From Hawksworthiomyces lignivorus (Eukaryota > Ascomycota > Sordariomycetes > Ophiostomatales > Ophiostomataceae), in assembly GCA_002917075.1 (NCBI GenBank), contig NTMA01000037.1, positions 124,001 through 188,000 on the forward strand: a DNA stretch of 64,000 nt. Direction: 5' to 3'. The notes beneath the pieces are model-generated. The model was not told the origin of the DNA. It made no database searches and saw only the letters and a list, made by a program, of their open reading frames with translations. The translations under genes were made by a program, and so were the position numbers. How positions within the stretch are numbered: the first letter of the stretch is position 1; each line of letters opens with the position of its first letter. Of this stretch, positions 44,539 through 56,425 are shown piece after piece.

Positions 44539-47500
44539 ATGTCGGCAACAGGATTTTCATACGCTCAGGCCGCTCGTGGCCAATCTGTATCACAAACAAC
44601 CACTCCTTCGGTGTCATCTAGCCCAGCGGCCATCTCTTCGATAACTCCGTCTACAACCCCTAAGGAAATGGACTCTACGAGTCATGCAGACCTTACCAGT
44701 GCTTCTCAAGTTGCAACCCCCTCTACCCCATTCGCCTCAGCAGATGGGATCAATGCGTCGGCAAAGGTTACAAGCGCCGACAGTAGTTCAAGCTCCCACA
44801 AAGTTGCAGTAGATGCGGCTTCTCCTGCCATATCGTCTACCTTAGTTGGCACCTTCGCTGAATCAGCTTCCAATTTCTCCCTAGACGACTCGTCTCTTCA
44901 GGCAGCGCCGAACGATAAGGGAAATCATGTTTTACCGCCTGGCTCGCAGTCGCCCTCGTCTGATGACATTGCAAAAAAGGGTGGCCGAAAGGGCAAGACT
45001 TCAAAGATGACAGGCAAGGACGGGGAACAGTCAAGCCACACTGATGATCTGGAAAATGAGAAAGAGCCTGTGAAGGTTGAATTATCACCTGCGCCTCTTC
45101 CAACCGTCAATATCTGGAGTCAACGCATGATCGAGCAAGCTGCCAAGGCAAAGCAAAACCAAGCTGTAGCCTCTTTTACGGTGCCAATGGCAGCACCTGT
45201 GGCTGAGGCTCCTACGCCTCTTGCGAATGGGGGGACAAAACCCAAAGAGTTCAAGAAAAATGGCAGCACTTCGACAGACAGCGAAGTAAGCATCGAATCA
45301 AATGGTGCCCTCCAGAGCGCCACGAAATCTCAACCGAAACGCTTAAGCGAAAGTGCGCGCGTGGCTGGAGAACAATCTCGTCGAAATGGGCCGCGAGGAA
45401 GTAGGACGGCAGAAAAAGAAGAGAAAACTACCTCATCCTTTAGTCGTGCACCCTTGTCATCAGCTCAGGATGCAATGTTATGGCCGACTCCAGAGTCTGC
45501 CGCGGTGGTCGAGGAATCTAAGCCGAAACAATCTTCGGAAAAGGCGGACAGTGCGGACAAAGACGGCCAAGAAGATGTGGGCACTTCGAAGTCTCGTAAG
45601 AAGGGCTGGCTTCCCCTGCCGTTTGTTCCCACTGTCAACTTCCAAACCCCTATTCCGAATGTCAGAGGTTCTAAGCTGAAGACGGGCGGCCGGGGCGGCC
45701 GCGAATCCTCTTCTCGAGGTGGCTATAATGGTAGTGCGAATGGTACGGCTTCATCCGAAAAGGCATCTTTTACTTCAGTGTCGGACAAGGCAGCGTTTGA
45801 AACCAGAGACGGTACAAGAGAGAACGGCGGCACTACGTTATCGTTGCGTCTTTCATCGCACTCATCAGGACCGTCTAAGCGATTCTCCATGGACTCCACA
45901 CATAATCATACTCGTGAGCTACGGAAGCCCTCAGCCATTGCTCTCTCGGACAGGCCCAAGGAAGCCACATCAGAGTACTCGGGGGTGAGTATTAGATATT
46001 ACGTCTGAATTGACTGACAGACATCTCTTTTCCACTTACCTTAATCCTTCTTAACTCTTTACGCTCTATTTCGCCCTTGTTATATTTAATAAGATTGACA
46101 TACTAACTGCTTGATACTCTCTCATCTTTAGCTTCCTGGCAAGGGAGAATTTGTACCAAAAGGTGCTCACTCGAACATGCCAAATGGTGACAGCAATGGA
46201 CATGGACAGCATCACCAGTCCACTCAACCCACGCAATCTGACCGCCGCTATACTTCAACAATCAGGAGTACCAACTATCACGCGTCTATAGAGAAAGATC
46301 ACGGCTCGCACTTGCCAAAGGAACAACATGTATCGACTGCCCGTGAGAGAACAGAGGCAAGAGGCGAACGGTCTAGTCGTGGCGGGTTTCGTGGCCGTGG
46401 TGGACATGGAGGCACTACAGCCCAAAACCACCACATCTCACATCCTACATATCAACCGAATGGTCAGAGAATCGCGTCCAACACAACATATGGTAGCAAT
46501 TCTACTAGCTTGCCTCTGACGGCTGCTGCCTTTAGCCCCCCGCCTCAACAGCTCTCCTTCGGGAATTCACATAATACTGCAAGGCCAAGTACCCGAAATC
46601 CTACCCGAGCCCAGTCTCAATCACAGGCTCCTGGGACATTTGGAAATCGTTTGCAGAATGGAGCCGGAAGCCACTCAAGGCTCCATAATCATAGTGTGCA
46701 TGCAACCTCGGGCTTGCCAACAGATTTCCAGATGCAACCTTATTCCTTCCCGACCTTCAACCCGTATATGGATGGCGAGCTGCTTCATGGCTTGACGCTG
46801 CAAGTGGAATACTACTTCTCCTTGGACAACCTATGCAAAGATGTGTTCCTTCGTCGGAAAATGAACGACCAAGGCTTTGTGCCGCTGCTGGTTATCGCCA
46901 GATTCAAGCGGATGGCCGAGCTTGCACCATCTATGGATTTCATCCGGGCAGCATGCGAACAGTCTGAGAACCTAGATTATGTTGTGGATCAAGATCAGAA
47001 CGAATGGATTCGCTCTCGCTTCTTATGGGGCGGCTTTGTCTTACCCCCAGAAGAGAGAGACGAAGAGGCTCGCAAAGCAGGGCCTGATCTAAGGTCAGCC
47101 GTTTTTCGCTCGGCGCAGAATAGATCCCATCAGCCATACCTCCCTACTATGGTTCCGGCCGGGTATCCGTCTATAACCCAGCCTCTGTTTCCGGCCGTAT
47201 ATCCAGCCAGCGGAAATGAGGTGCTCTATTCTTATGACCAGGGAATCCCGATAGACCAATCGCCGTCCCTTAATGGCACTACTGAAGTAAATGGGCATCC
47301 GCATAGAGGTGAGAGCCAGCTCTCTGCCACAGTCCCAGATTTCTCACCTGGTGGACTAAGCGGTGCACCGACAACGCTCGAAGATTATCAAACGTGCCCC
47401 GATGAACAAGTTGAAAAATTGGTCGTGCTAGTAGTCTCGGAAATGGACGGAATTCCTACCGGGCCTGCGGATCAATCTCAGGGTGCACTACCGAACCCTA

Positions 47501-48072
47501 CTACCGATTTGCAGGAGCCGCAAGCGGTTAGTTCGAGGTATGTGTCTAGCGCAGAGCAGTACACGTCGATTATGGCATTCTCAGCTCTCTGACAGACTGG
47601 TTTCCGATATAGTAATGGCAATGGCCTTGACCATTCATTGGCAGCAGAAAAAGAGCCCAGCTTTTCGATCGGGGCAGCTTCCTCCAAAATGTCAGCGTCG
47701 AGTGTCTCTCGAAATGTCGGGGAAGTGCCATACCCTGAACTACGTGCAAAAGGCTTTGGGCAGCGGAAGGACGCAAAGCCTGGAGAAACTCCAGCCGAAA
47801 TGAGGCATCTATACCGCTTTTGGACGCATTGCCTGCCAGATAAATTTAATGTACGGATGTACGAGGATTTTCGGTCATCCGCATTGGAAGATGCACGGCG
47901 CGACCCTCCAAGCGATTTTGGCTTGAAATGCCTTCTTCGCTACTATAATTATGTCTTGTTCGGAGGAGCTGGTATGAAATCTTATCCGTCTGTTTTCATG
48001 CCACATCATGCGGAGGCGAAGGTGCTTTCAGACTCTTTGAAACCAGGAGTCAATGGTGAATCGCGAGCGTAA
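44539..48072 (+). CDS. LARP1-like protein: La motif plus DM15 region
   Basis: Three exons: 44539-45984, 46132-47537 and 47613-48072, giving 1103 residues. Intron 1 (45985-46131) has GTGAGT and a perfect TACTAACTGC branch region; intron 2 (47538-47612) has GTATGT and ends ATAG. The start ATG gives MSATGFSYAQAARG, as in fungal La-domain proteins. Most of the first 680 residues are Ser/Thr/Gly-rich and disordered, with RGGR patches (GGRGGRESSSRGG; RGGFRGRGGHGG). The La motif is at about 697-790 (LQVEYYFSLDNLCKDVFLRR, GFVPLLVIARFKRM). The C-terminal LYRFWTHCLPDKFNVRMYED (about residue 1014 onward), ALEDAR and FGLKCLLRYYNYVLF match the DM15 cap-binding region of LARP1. It is expected to bind mRNA 5' ends and regulate ribosomal-protein mRNA translation downstream of TORC1. 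Confidence 0.9.
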
Positions 48073-51000
48073 CCGGCATTTTAAGCTCGACACGATGGAA
48101 ATATTGTGATAGCTTAATTTTTTTTCCTTACTGCTATCAGTCGACCAAGTTTACAGCAGCTTGCCTTACTTTTTCAGTAGCGTGGAAGCGCAGATTTTAC
48201 TAGGCGAAAAGCATATACCGGAAAATACAAAATATCCACCGCCAGATATCACTGCTCTAGTTTCGATGGTATCCTCATGATAACACAATTTTTGAGGTTT
48301 TCTATAGGTGTCTACATCATTCTCTACCTACGTCGGCGGTGGACTTATTTACGCTCAATGCGATATGTGTATTTTTTTTTTCCCTTCCCAGGAACAAAAT
48401 ATTCCAGCAATGAAGGCCAACAACTCCCTACCGGTCACTCTTCTACACGATCTTTCATCTTGGGTGTGTATTGAACAGTATATCTGTTTAAAAATGGGGA
48501 CTGTTGAATGCTTCCTGTCGCAAGGAATTGATGGTTTCTGCTGTGATGTGCATGGCTGGACACTATTGCCATGCCTACATATGCTCTTCTGGCTAGAAAG
48601 AAAACGATATTTTTTTTTCGTACGCGGATATTTTATTGAACTGGGTTAACTGCCAGAGACAATGAAGGAGGGTAAATGTCCATTTTTTCTTGCAGGCGAT
48701 GTCTTACCATCATATCTACGGTGACCGATTACTGATTAATCGATGGCCGAGGCAACTGAGATAGAAGCACTTTATGCGCGGTTCTCAACCTTTCGTGTCT
48801 TCATACAATTCTTCCTCTTTCCAGAAAGGAAACATCTCTTCCATCTTGTCATTATTTTTTTTTTCTATTTCCGCAAAGACCTTAATTGTTACTTTGTTTT
48901 ACAGAAGCACCTGCTGTTTTCCGAGGGCACGTCATTTCCCGCGCTGCTACAAGCCCCTACCAAAAAAAAAAAAATCAAACTTTACGATTCCGTATGCAGT
49001 GGGAATAGGACTCGACGTTTGACCCTGCCGTGTAGGGTATAACATACTAAGCACTACATTTATGAGGTTGGCAAAAAGGAACAACTTGCAATCTTTTCGG
49101 CTTCGCATTGTTTGATGTTCTGGTGGAAAGGGGGCCAGATGATGGCGGATAGAGGAATCTTGCGAGAGGTAGAGGAACAGGGAAAGGAATATGAAATATT
49201 CTTGAGAAAAGGAATATTCTCTGGTGTGTCACAATTTTTAACCCTGTATGATTAGCTTCGGTCGCACACCACTAAAAAAAAGTCTGAAAATTCAAAAACT
49301 TAAAATTCCTGCTTCTCTTTTACAATATCTGTCCACCGCAACCCTTCTACCTACATCTATACCCGCTGAAAGGATGGTGCTGGATTGTATGAGAAGTAAG
49401 GGCACTATTTAGGGCCGCTCCCGTGTACTGGGTATAGGAGACGTAGACATCACTTAGACAAAGCCTAGCCAAAGCCAATAATAACAGGGTGCGACATAAT
49501 GAGATGAGACCCTCAGCTTTTTCCTTTGTTCAAACCCGCCGTGCTAGTATGTTATCCCATGTAGTTGCAGTTGCTCCTCCCTCTCTTTCTATGCCTAAAC
49601 AACAGCAACAAGGCTAACAACTGCAGGATCATCAGGACTGTGCTGGGCTACGCATGAGGTCAAAGCTAGCGAAAATGTGGTCTATCTACAGAGTAGGTCA
49701 AAAAAGTCCGGCTACTCACCATGCTTAATGGCAAGTTGATGAAGCGAGCGGAATAAATGCTGTAAAGACAAAGGTAGTCAACCTGGATAGGTGCATGTCG
49801 AATTTGCCTCTCGCTGTGCTATACTGTGATGCAGTGGGTAGCAGCAAGCGGATGTGAAGCCTCACAATAAGACCTAGTATGTGAATCGACGGTAGCGAAG
49901 ACTGTTTCTTGCTCGCACTGGGGCTGGAAGACTAGGTGATAGAAAGGGGAGAGCGGCAGCAAGAGGCTCCCCCTTACTGTATAGGGCTGCACTGTGCGTG
50001 TGGAGAATGTCGAGTAAATTACAAATCTCGCGATTTTAATAGCAAAGGTAGCACGATGGAGTTACTCTACTTGTTGTAGAGACTAGATACCATGTCTGGG
50101 ACAAGAGGGACGTACTTCAATAGGTGTATCACAGCACAGTTCTCTACTCAAGATGAGTGGAATACGTGAATCACTTTGTAGGGCAGAGAGCACAGATGGG
50201 CTAGCTCAGAAGAAAGCAAGACGCTAGGAGCTGGTGTTATAATTATACTCTTGTATGTGCTTTTTCTGTGGTTTAGAGAGCCAATGTTGAGAAAAGCCAA
50301 AGTGTACTGAACCTATAAATGGTAAAGGATAGTTTTGATTGACAAATTAGAAGTATCACGGCCAATTGTAGGTCAGTATCAGGGAGAGAAGAAAAGGTTT
50401 TGTGCTTTTATGTTTCGCTGTTTGGTCAAGAGCGTAGATTAAAGCGGCCGATGATGACAAGGCGGCGAGAAAATGCGAAACGCAGGCTGGGAGACTGGAG
50501 GAACACGGGCAACACGATGGCCAGAAAAAACAATGCATCTCTGCTTTCACTACCCTCTTTAGATGTGCTCCGTGTCGATAGGAGAATCTCCTGTCCCGAA
50601 CTTGGCGGAAAAGGTGCTATTACAGTCTCACAAAGGCGTTCGGTATTAGTGTTACGTCATAGGCTGCCCATGTTAGGCCTCTCCCTCTTAATTTATTTCC
50701 CCTCAGTGAGGAGACAGGAAAAAAACCTAGGGACCGAAAGAGGCCTCACAGTAGGCTGAAAAGAATCATCGCCAGGCCTCCAGCTGGACAGCGCCACCAT
50801 GATGTTGCTCTCCTCTACAAAACACTGGCCAAGAGATGTGCAAGCGCACTTCTAGCATCTTGGCGTCATTGCCACGCTGCCGTTTTCATTTTCTGCGAGT
50901 TCGCTATTGTAGTGATTTGTTTGGCTGGTCTGCGCCGTGCTTCAGCGTACGTGCTGCGCAGCGCGTCTCCGAGTAATGCATTCTGACCGTCGGGCTGCCC

Positions 51001-52037
51001 GATAGGCTGTGCGGTATAAGACAGTGTTTTGCACTAGGTCATCGCTGTCCCAGAGTGTGGCTAAAGCCTGGCCGTAATTTGACTGAAAACCGCGCTTTAG
51101 TTCACCCATCCGCCTTTACTAACGGTCCGAGTGGTTTCCGCCTGGTTTCCGTTAGAGCGTGCGCGTGGATTCGTTCGCTGTACTCAAGTGTGCTTTAGTG
51201 GCAGAAGAACGGATACGTCCGAAAAGCATCGAAGAGTACGCTAGAAGTCAGCAGTTGTCCACCGATAAACATACGATGGCCAGGGAGTTCGTATGTATCT
51301 CTCAGAATCGTTTTATGACACGCCTTGGACTCGCCTGAACTATGTGATCCTCTGCAAAACGGTGTAGAGGTCCTATCTCCCCCCAGGCACCCCATCTCAC
51401 CGTTTATCCCACCTCTCTGCCTTGTCGCTCCTCCCTTTCTATCCCCACTCCCCTCTAAGACCTGCCGCCACTATGCCAAGTTTCGCAAACACAGATGAAC
51501 CGGCTCTGCCGCTCCCGACTTGCTTGCTTCTGTGTCCTTTCTGGCTCGCGGCAAGCGTTTCTCTCAGCTGCGTGTAAGCATGACACCTGCCTCCTAGAAA
51601 CATACAAAACGACCCCTCCACCCCTCCTGACCCCGCCCTGGCTTCCAACTGTTCGACAACATCATCTTTTTCTATGTTCGCCATCGTCTCCATACTCAAC
51701 TCATCTCCAGCCACTACAAGAACACTTGCAGACTGCGGCATTCTCCACCCGTGCAAATCATCTGCTGCGACGATATAAGAGAAGGAGTATACGAGACACT
51801 TTGCACAGCAGCCTGCGTGTCTCTGAACTCTGTATATCTTCTGTCTCACCATTTCTCAGGTAGTGGCCTTCACACCTCTCCTTTCGTATTATTCTTTTTG
51901 TTTCACTATTCTGTTCTCCCTGTAACCTCGATATCCTTTCCTTCACCACTCTTCCGCAATCATTTCATACTAGCATCTGCCTTGGCAACCTCCACAACAA
52001 CCCCCTATACCTGCCACTGTTGCTACCGTATCTTGCC
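48073..52037. other. 4-kb spacer between LARP1-like and DUF3824 genes
   Basis: Short frames on both strands (up to 155 codons) overlap each other and have no family features. T-rich and A-rich runs occur near 48370, 48855 and 48962. The last 600 bases are CT-rich, as expected for the promoter and leader of the DUF3824 gene. No RNA gene was established. Confidence 0.55.
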
Positions 52038-54293
52038 ATGTCTTCGTACGAGCCGTACGACGACGGCCGGAGCGAGTACTCGTCGACACGCTACTACGAT
52101 GATCGCCGTTATCAACGCGATCCTCGCTACGCCGAGTCTAGAGACAGTTATACGAAGTCACATACCACGTCTCGGGATCTCGTCCCGAGGACTCGGGATG
52201 ACAGCGACCTGTCTGTAGAAGAAATCCATCGCGATTTCCCACCGCCTACTTACACTCGGGACGTTTATCGTGACGAGTATGAAGATGATCGCTATAATAC
52301 GCGTTCTTCCAGAGATCGGGGCCTTGATCGTGATTATGATAGGCGCGACAGCAAGAAATCCCGAGGAACCGTTTACTACGAGGAAGAGAAGAAGCGACGC
52401 CGCATGCTCAGCAACCAAGAAAAGATCCTTGCTGCCGTCATTGGCGGTGCGCTAGCCGTGGGCGGCAAGGAACTATACGACCGCCGCGAAGCTCATAGAG
52501 ATCATCACAAAGTAAATCGCAATGCTCTGAGCTCAGCCGCCCTAGGTGCTGCTGGCGCTTTTGCCGCTTATCAAGGTGCCGACTTTTACAACAAACACGC
52601 TAGCAAGGAGGAGAAGAAGGTGCTCGCGGTGCAAAAGGGCCGTGACGGACGAAGCAACGATGTCTATAGCGATGACGAAAGTGATACTGATCCCCGAGAA
52701 AGTAAAGGCCACAAAAACTTTCTAGAAAATGCTCTAGCTGCTGCTGGCCTCGGAGGCGCTGTCAAGGCTCTCACAGGTGGCGGACAAGACGATCGGCGCT
52801 CAGATACACGTAGCCGCCATGGTAATAGCCGATCGCGCTCGCACTCTCGTTCAAGCTCGCGTTCCCGCAGCGGAAAAGGTGGTGCCACCAACAAAGTTCA
52901 AAAGGCCGCTATGGCGTCTCTGATTGCTGGTGCTACTGAGGCATTCCGCATTGCGAAGGAACCTGGCAGCTGGAAGGGCGAGAAGGCGAAGCGTGTTCTC
53001 ACGGCCGCTGCGGGTGCTGCTACGATCGATGCGGCCCAGGATGACAAGCACAGCAAACTAGGGATTGCTGAATCCGTCATTGGTGGCCTGCTTGGAAATC
53101 GCCTTGTCAATGGATCGCGGAGGAATATTGAAGAAGACAAGCGCACTGGGCGTAGCCGCTCGCGGTCCCGAGCCCGCTCGGATGGCGGCAGTGGAGGTGT
53201 GAGTGGCCTCGCTGCTCTTGCCACGGCTGGCCTGGGAGCCCTTGGTGCGAAGAAGCTTGTGGACAGCCATGAACGATCTCGCTCGCGCCGTCGTCGCAGT
53301 GTTGACTCGTATGACAGCCGAAATCGTTCTTCTGACCGGTCTCGCAGAAGTCGCAGCCGAAGTGTTGTTGATACGGCGCGACGCGGCCTTGCGAAACTTG
53401 GTATAGGCAATGATCCTGATGATGATGACCGAAATGAGTCTCCACGTCGCAAATCTGGCTCATCTCATCATCACCATCGCCGCGGCAATTCTGCAGATAG
53501 TTATGATGACTATCCTTCTGACCGCCGCCGAGGAGGTGATCGTGATCGTGATCGTGATCGGAATCGAGATCGGGGGAGCGATCGCGACAGAGATCGTGAC
53601 AGAGATCGGGACAGAGACCGGGGCTACGCTAGGGATGCGCGAGATAATTACGACGATGGAGGTCAGTCTAGCCGCAGACGGAGCGCATCTGGGTCACGAC
53701 GCAAGAAGGGTGGGTCAAGATCTGACTCTGACTCCGATTTAGGCAGTTCGTCCGAAGACGAGAAGAAAGCCAAGAAGATGAGAGGTAAGCAAATTATCAC
53801 CACAGGATTGGCAGCTGTTGCGACCATCCACGCAGCGCACAACGTGTATCAAAGCATGGAGAAGAGACGGTCGCGCAAGAAGGCAGTGCGAGAAGGTCGC
53901 TTATCACCTGAAGAGGCAAAGAAGCTCAAACAGAGAGCCCTACTTCAGGATGCAGCATCCATTGGCATTGCTGCTTTAGGGATCAAGGGCGCCATCTCTG
54001 AGATGAAAGAAGTGCGCGAGGTACACCACGAAATGCGGGAGTGGAATGAAGAGAAAGCCAGGCGACACCAGCGGCGCCTAGAACGCCTGCAAAAAGCCAA
54101 GTCCGGAAACAGCGCTGGTAATGAGCTTATTGAGAGCTCTAGAAGCAAAGAGGGCGAATGGCCTCCACCGTCGCTTCGCGGCGATCTGTATGACGATGGC
54201 CCGCGCTATGACGATGCGAATCCATATGCTGCGTTACCTGCGCCCCCGGTTGGGAACGGAGCCAAGGGATATGACAAAGAGTATAGCGGTTAA
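52038..54293 (+). CDS. DUF3824-type glycine-zipper and SR/RD-rich protein
   Basis: A single exon of 751 residues. The ATG at 52038 (CTTGCCATGTCT) is preferred to the upstream non-ATG opening. The N-terminal 130 residues are rich in Tyr, Asp and Arg (RYYDDRRYQRDPRYAESRD). A series of hydrophobic Gly/Ala segments follows: ILAAVIGGALAVGG, ALSSAALGAAGAFAAYQGAD, NALAAAGLGGAVKALTGGG, VLTAAAGAATIDAA, ESVIGGLLGNRLV, GLAALATAGLGALGAKKLV, IITTGLAAVATIHAA and ASIGIAALGIKGAI. Between them lie SR-rich linkers and a DR repeat at about 501-535. This layout is the fungal DUF3824 family; the molecular role is unknown. The zippers suggest membrane or self association, and the SR/DR runs suggest phosphorylation or RNA contact. 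Confidence 0.82.
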   Translation: MSSYEPYDDGRSEYSSTRYYDDRRYQRDPRYAESRDSYTKSHTTSRDLVPRTRDDSDLSVEEIHRDFPPPTYTRDVYRDEYEDDRYNTRSSRDRGLDRDYDRRDSKKSRGTVYYEEEKKRRRMLSNQEKILAAVIGGALAVGGKELYDRREAHRDHHKVNRNALSSAALGAAGAFAAYQGADFYNKHASKEEKKVLAVQKGRDGRSNDVYSDDESDTDPRESKGHKNFLENALAAAGLGGAVKALTGGGQDDRRSDTRSRHGNSRSRSHSRSSSRSRSGKGGATNKVQKAAMASLIAGATEAFRIAKEPGSWKGEKAKRVLTAAAGAATIDAAQDDKHSKLGIAESVIGGLLGNRLVNGSRRNIEEDKRTGRSRSRSRARSDGGSGGVSGLAALATAGLGALGAKKLVDSHERSRSRRRRSVDSYDSRNRSSDRSRRSRSRSVVDTARRGLAKLGIGNDPDDDDRNESPRRKSGSSHHHHRRGNSADSYDDYPSDRRRGGDRDRDRDRNRDRGSDRDRDRDRDRDRDRGYARDARDNYDDGGQSSRRRSASGSRRKKGGSRSDSDSDLGSSSEDEKKAKKMRGKQIITTGLAAVATIHAAHNVYQSMEKRRSRKKAVREGRLSPEEAKKLKQRALLQDAASIGIAALGIKGAISEMKEVREVHHEMREWNEEKARRHQRRLERLQKAKSGNSAGNELIESSRSKEGEWPPPSLRGDLYDDGPRYDDANPYAALPAPPVGNGAKGYDKEYSG

Positions 54294-56425
54294 GACCGGA
54301 CGGTGTCACCTCTCTACTCTCGGCTTTTTTCATGTCGCGATATTTCTTTTAATGGATGCTACCTACCATTCCGCTTCACCAGCAGGTCGCTATGAGCAAC
54401 ACAGATTCTGGCGGTAATCATTACCGCGACCATAATTGTGGCTCTATGGATTTGGCTCTCTTGGCTGTTTTACAAACACTGGGATATATAGTGACGGTCA
54501 AACCTCCACAGCTCAGGGAAGAGAGGAGAGCTAGACGACTCGTGCTCTCTCTCGTTCCCTTTCTCCCTTCGCCGTGGCCTTGATGTCATACGAATGGGCC
54601 AAAGCCTATGGTGTTGTCCGCGGGTTCTCCACTAATGCTATTGACGCACGAAGTGCGCTGCCCTTGGTCCTCTTTCTATATTCGCAAAGCAGCACTGCAA
54701 TGATTTGTCACAGATACATAAGCAAAAGCGGAGCAGTTTTGACATGAGAGGTTTTCTGGTTTAAGACTACTTAAGGACAATATCACTGATTATTTCTTGC
54801 TTTTGTAACAGATGGGCGCAACCGCCACTAACTTGAGGTCCGGGGATTGCCACAATGTGTGCAGGCTTTGCTGTGCAGGCTACTATGCCAGCGGCTTGGA
54901 CAGACAGAGCTTCTACTCAAATAGCAGCGCGTGCACTGACAGTGCCGATAAGCGGATAACCGGTCTAAAATTTGATATACCATCTCATTCGTGTGTGTAT
55001 GCTCTCTGCGTCACCATGCACATTGCAGCAACTTCACTCGGCTAGGGCGGAAGATAAGGTGTGAGACGAAGGGGAGCGCGCAAGTTGGTCTTCTGCAGAG
55101 AAATGCAGATGGCGAATCGGGAGGCCTGGATAACGATAGTTCAAACCCCTGCACATCACAGCAACAAGCTGTCAAAAAGGATGGAATGCGTTGCGAAGTT
55201 TAAATACGGAAATAGTGGGTTTGAGCAAGTTATGAGATTCAACAAATGGTTTTTACACCTGTCCTTTTCTTTCTTGTTTTTTATTTTATTTTATCTTTCC
55301 CTTTTATCTTCTCTTCCCTTTCCTTTCCTGCGACAACGAGAGACGAGGTGACAAGGAGTTGGTGCTCTGTATTAACTGATCGAATGAAAATGATTAGATG
55401 TCCTTCCATTACTGATGATTTGTATGATTTGATGCAATGTCACCAGCAACTTGTGTCGTGACTTGACTTGCCCCTTTAGAACGCATGCGCAGGTTCATAA
55501 TTAGGTTGCTCCCCTCTCCTTTTAATTTATACTCTCCGTCTTCATTACCCTCTCTGCGTATGCTGGCCGTCTGTAAACATGCATTGTATGTATATACATA
55601 CGATTTGCATGAAATACCGCAATGGTTCCATGTCGCGCTCTTGAATGCTGCCACATTTTAACCTCTTGCAAAATTTGGCTACAAGATATCTTGTTCATTG
55701 GCTGCGGGAAAGGATCTGAAGCAGACACTGTAGACAGGCGGTGAAGCGCAGCCAAACAACCGAAGTGACGAATCGGTGTAGTCACATACCTGGTTGTATT
55801 TTGTGCGGTACTCACGCATTGATGTGACCAAATAAGACATAAGTAGTTCAACGAAGACAAGCGAGAAGAACGAAAATAAACAAACGCCACGTACACGCAG
55901 CTATTCCATTTTGGCAACACGTCCGTCGCCGTGAGGGGGAAAAATAGATCAAACTTGGGAGCCTCGGGAACCATTTCGCACCTCTAGTAAAGATACAGCA
56001 GGGCAGCCCTGCGCATGGGGACTCTTGGCATCGCGGATTCAAAAGCATTATCAAGATAACATGCAGGCTTGGCTTTTTAGCCCGTTCCAGAAGCATTTTA
56101 TTTCGTTCCCGCCATGAACATCAAAATCGGCGCTGCGCCAACGTGAAGTGCGCACATGCATACGACTAGCTACCTGTCCAAGGACTAAGGTGAGGGGCGA
56201 GGGAAAGGCCAAATGCAATTTTATGCACCGCTAGCATAGACTCAATCAACAGTCAAAAAGCGAAACAGATACAGTAGATTGTATTCTCAAGTCATTTAAT
56301 TGCAGATCCACAAAGCATACAATCATTTCTTGCCTTCTATAGGTAATGTACGTGCACAACATACAGTAACACAGAGTTCTACATAAATTAAGCATGCATA
56401 TATGCACATGTAAAAACAAGCTCCC
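54294..56425. other. spacer between convergent DUF3824 and CLF1 genes
   Basis: Contains both 3' untranslated regions. Frames of 70-150 codons (for example 55522-55974 minus) have no recognisable domain. A CT-rich patch lies near 55250-55330. Nothing else is seen. Confidence 0.55.

Noticed and set aside
52898..53452. Antisense 184-codon Arg/Ser-rich frame
   Set aside because: Mirror of the SR-rich coding sequence of the DUF3824 gene.
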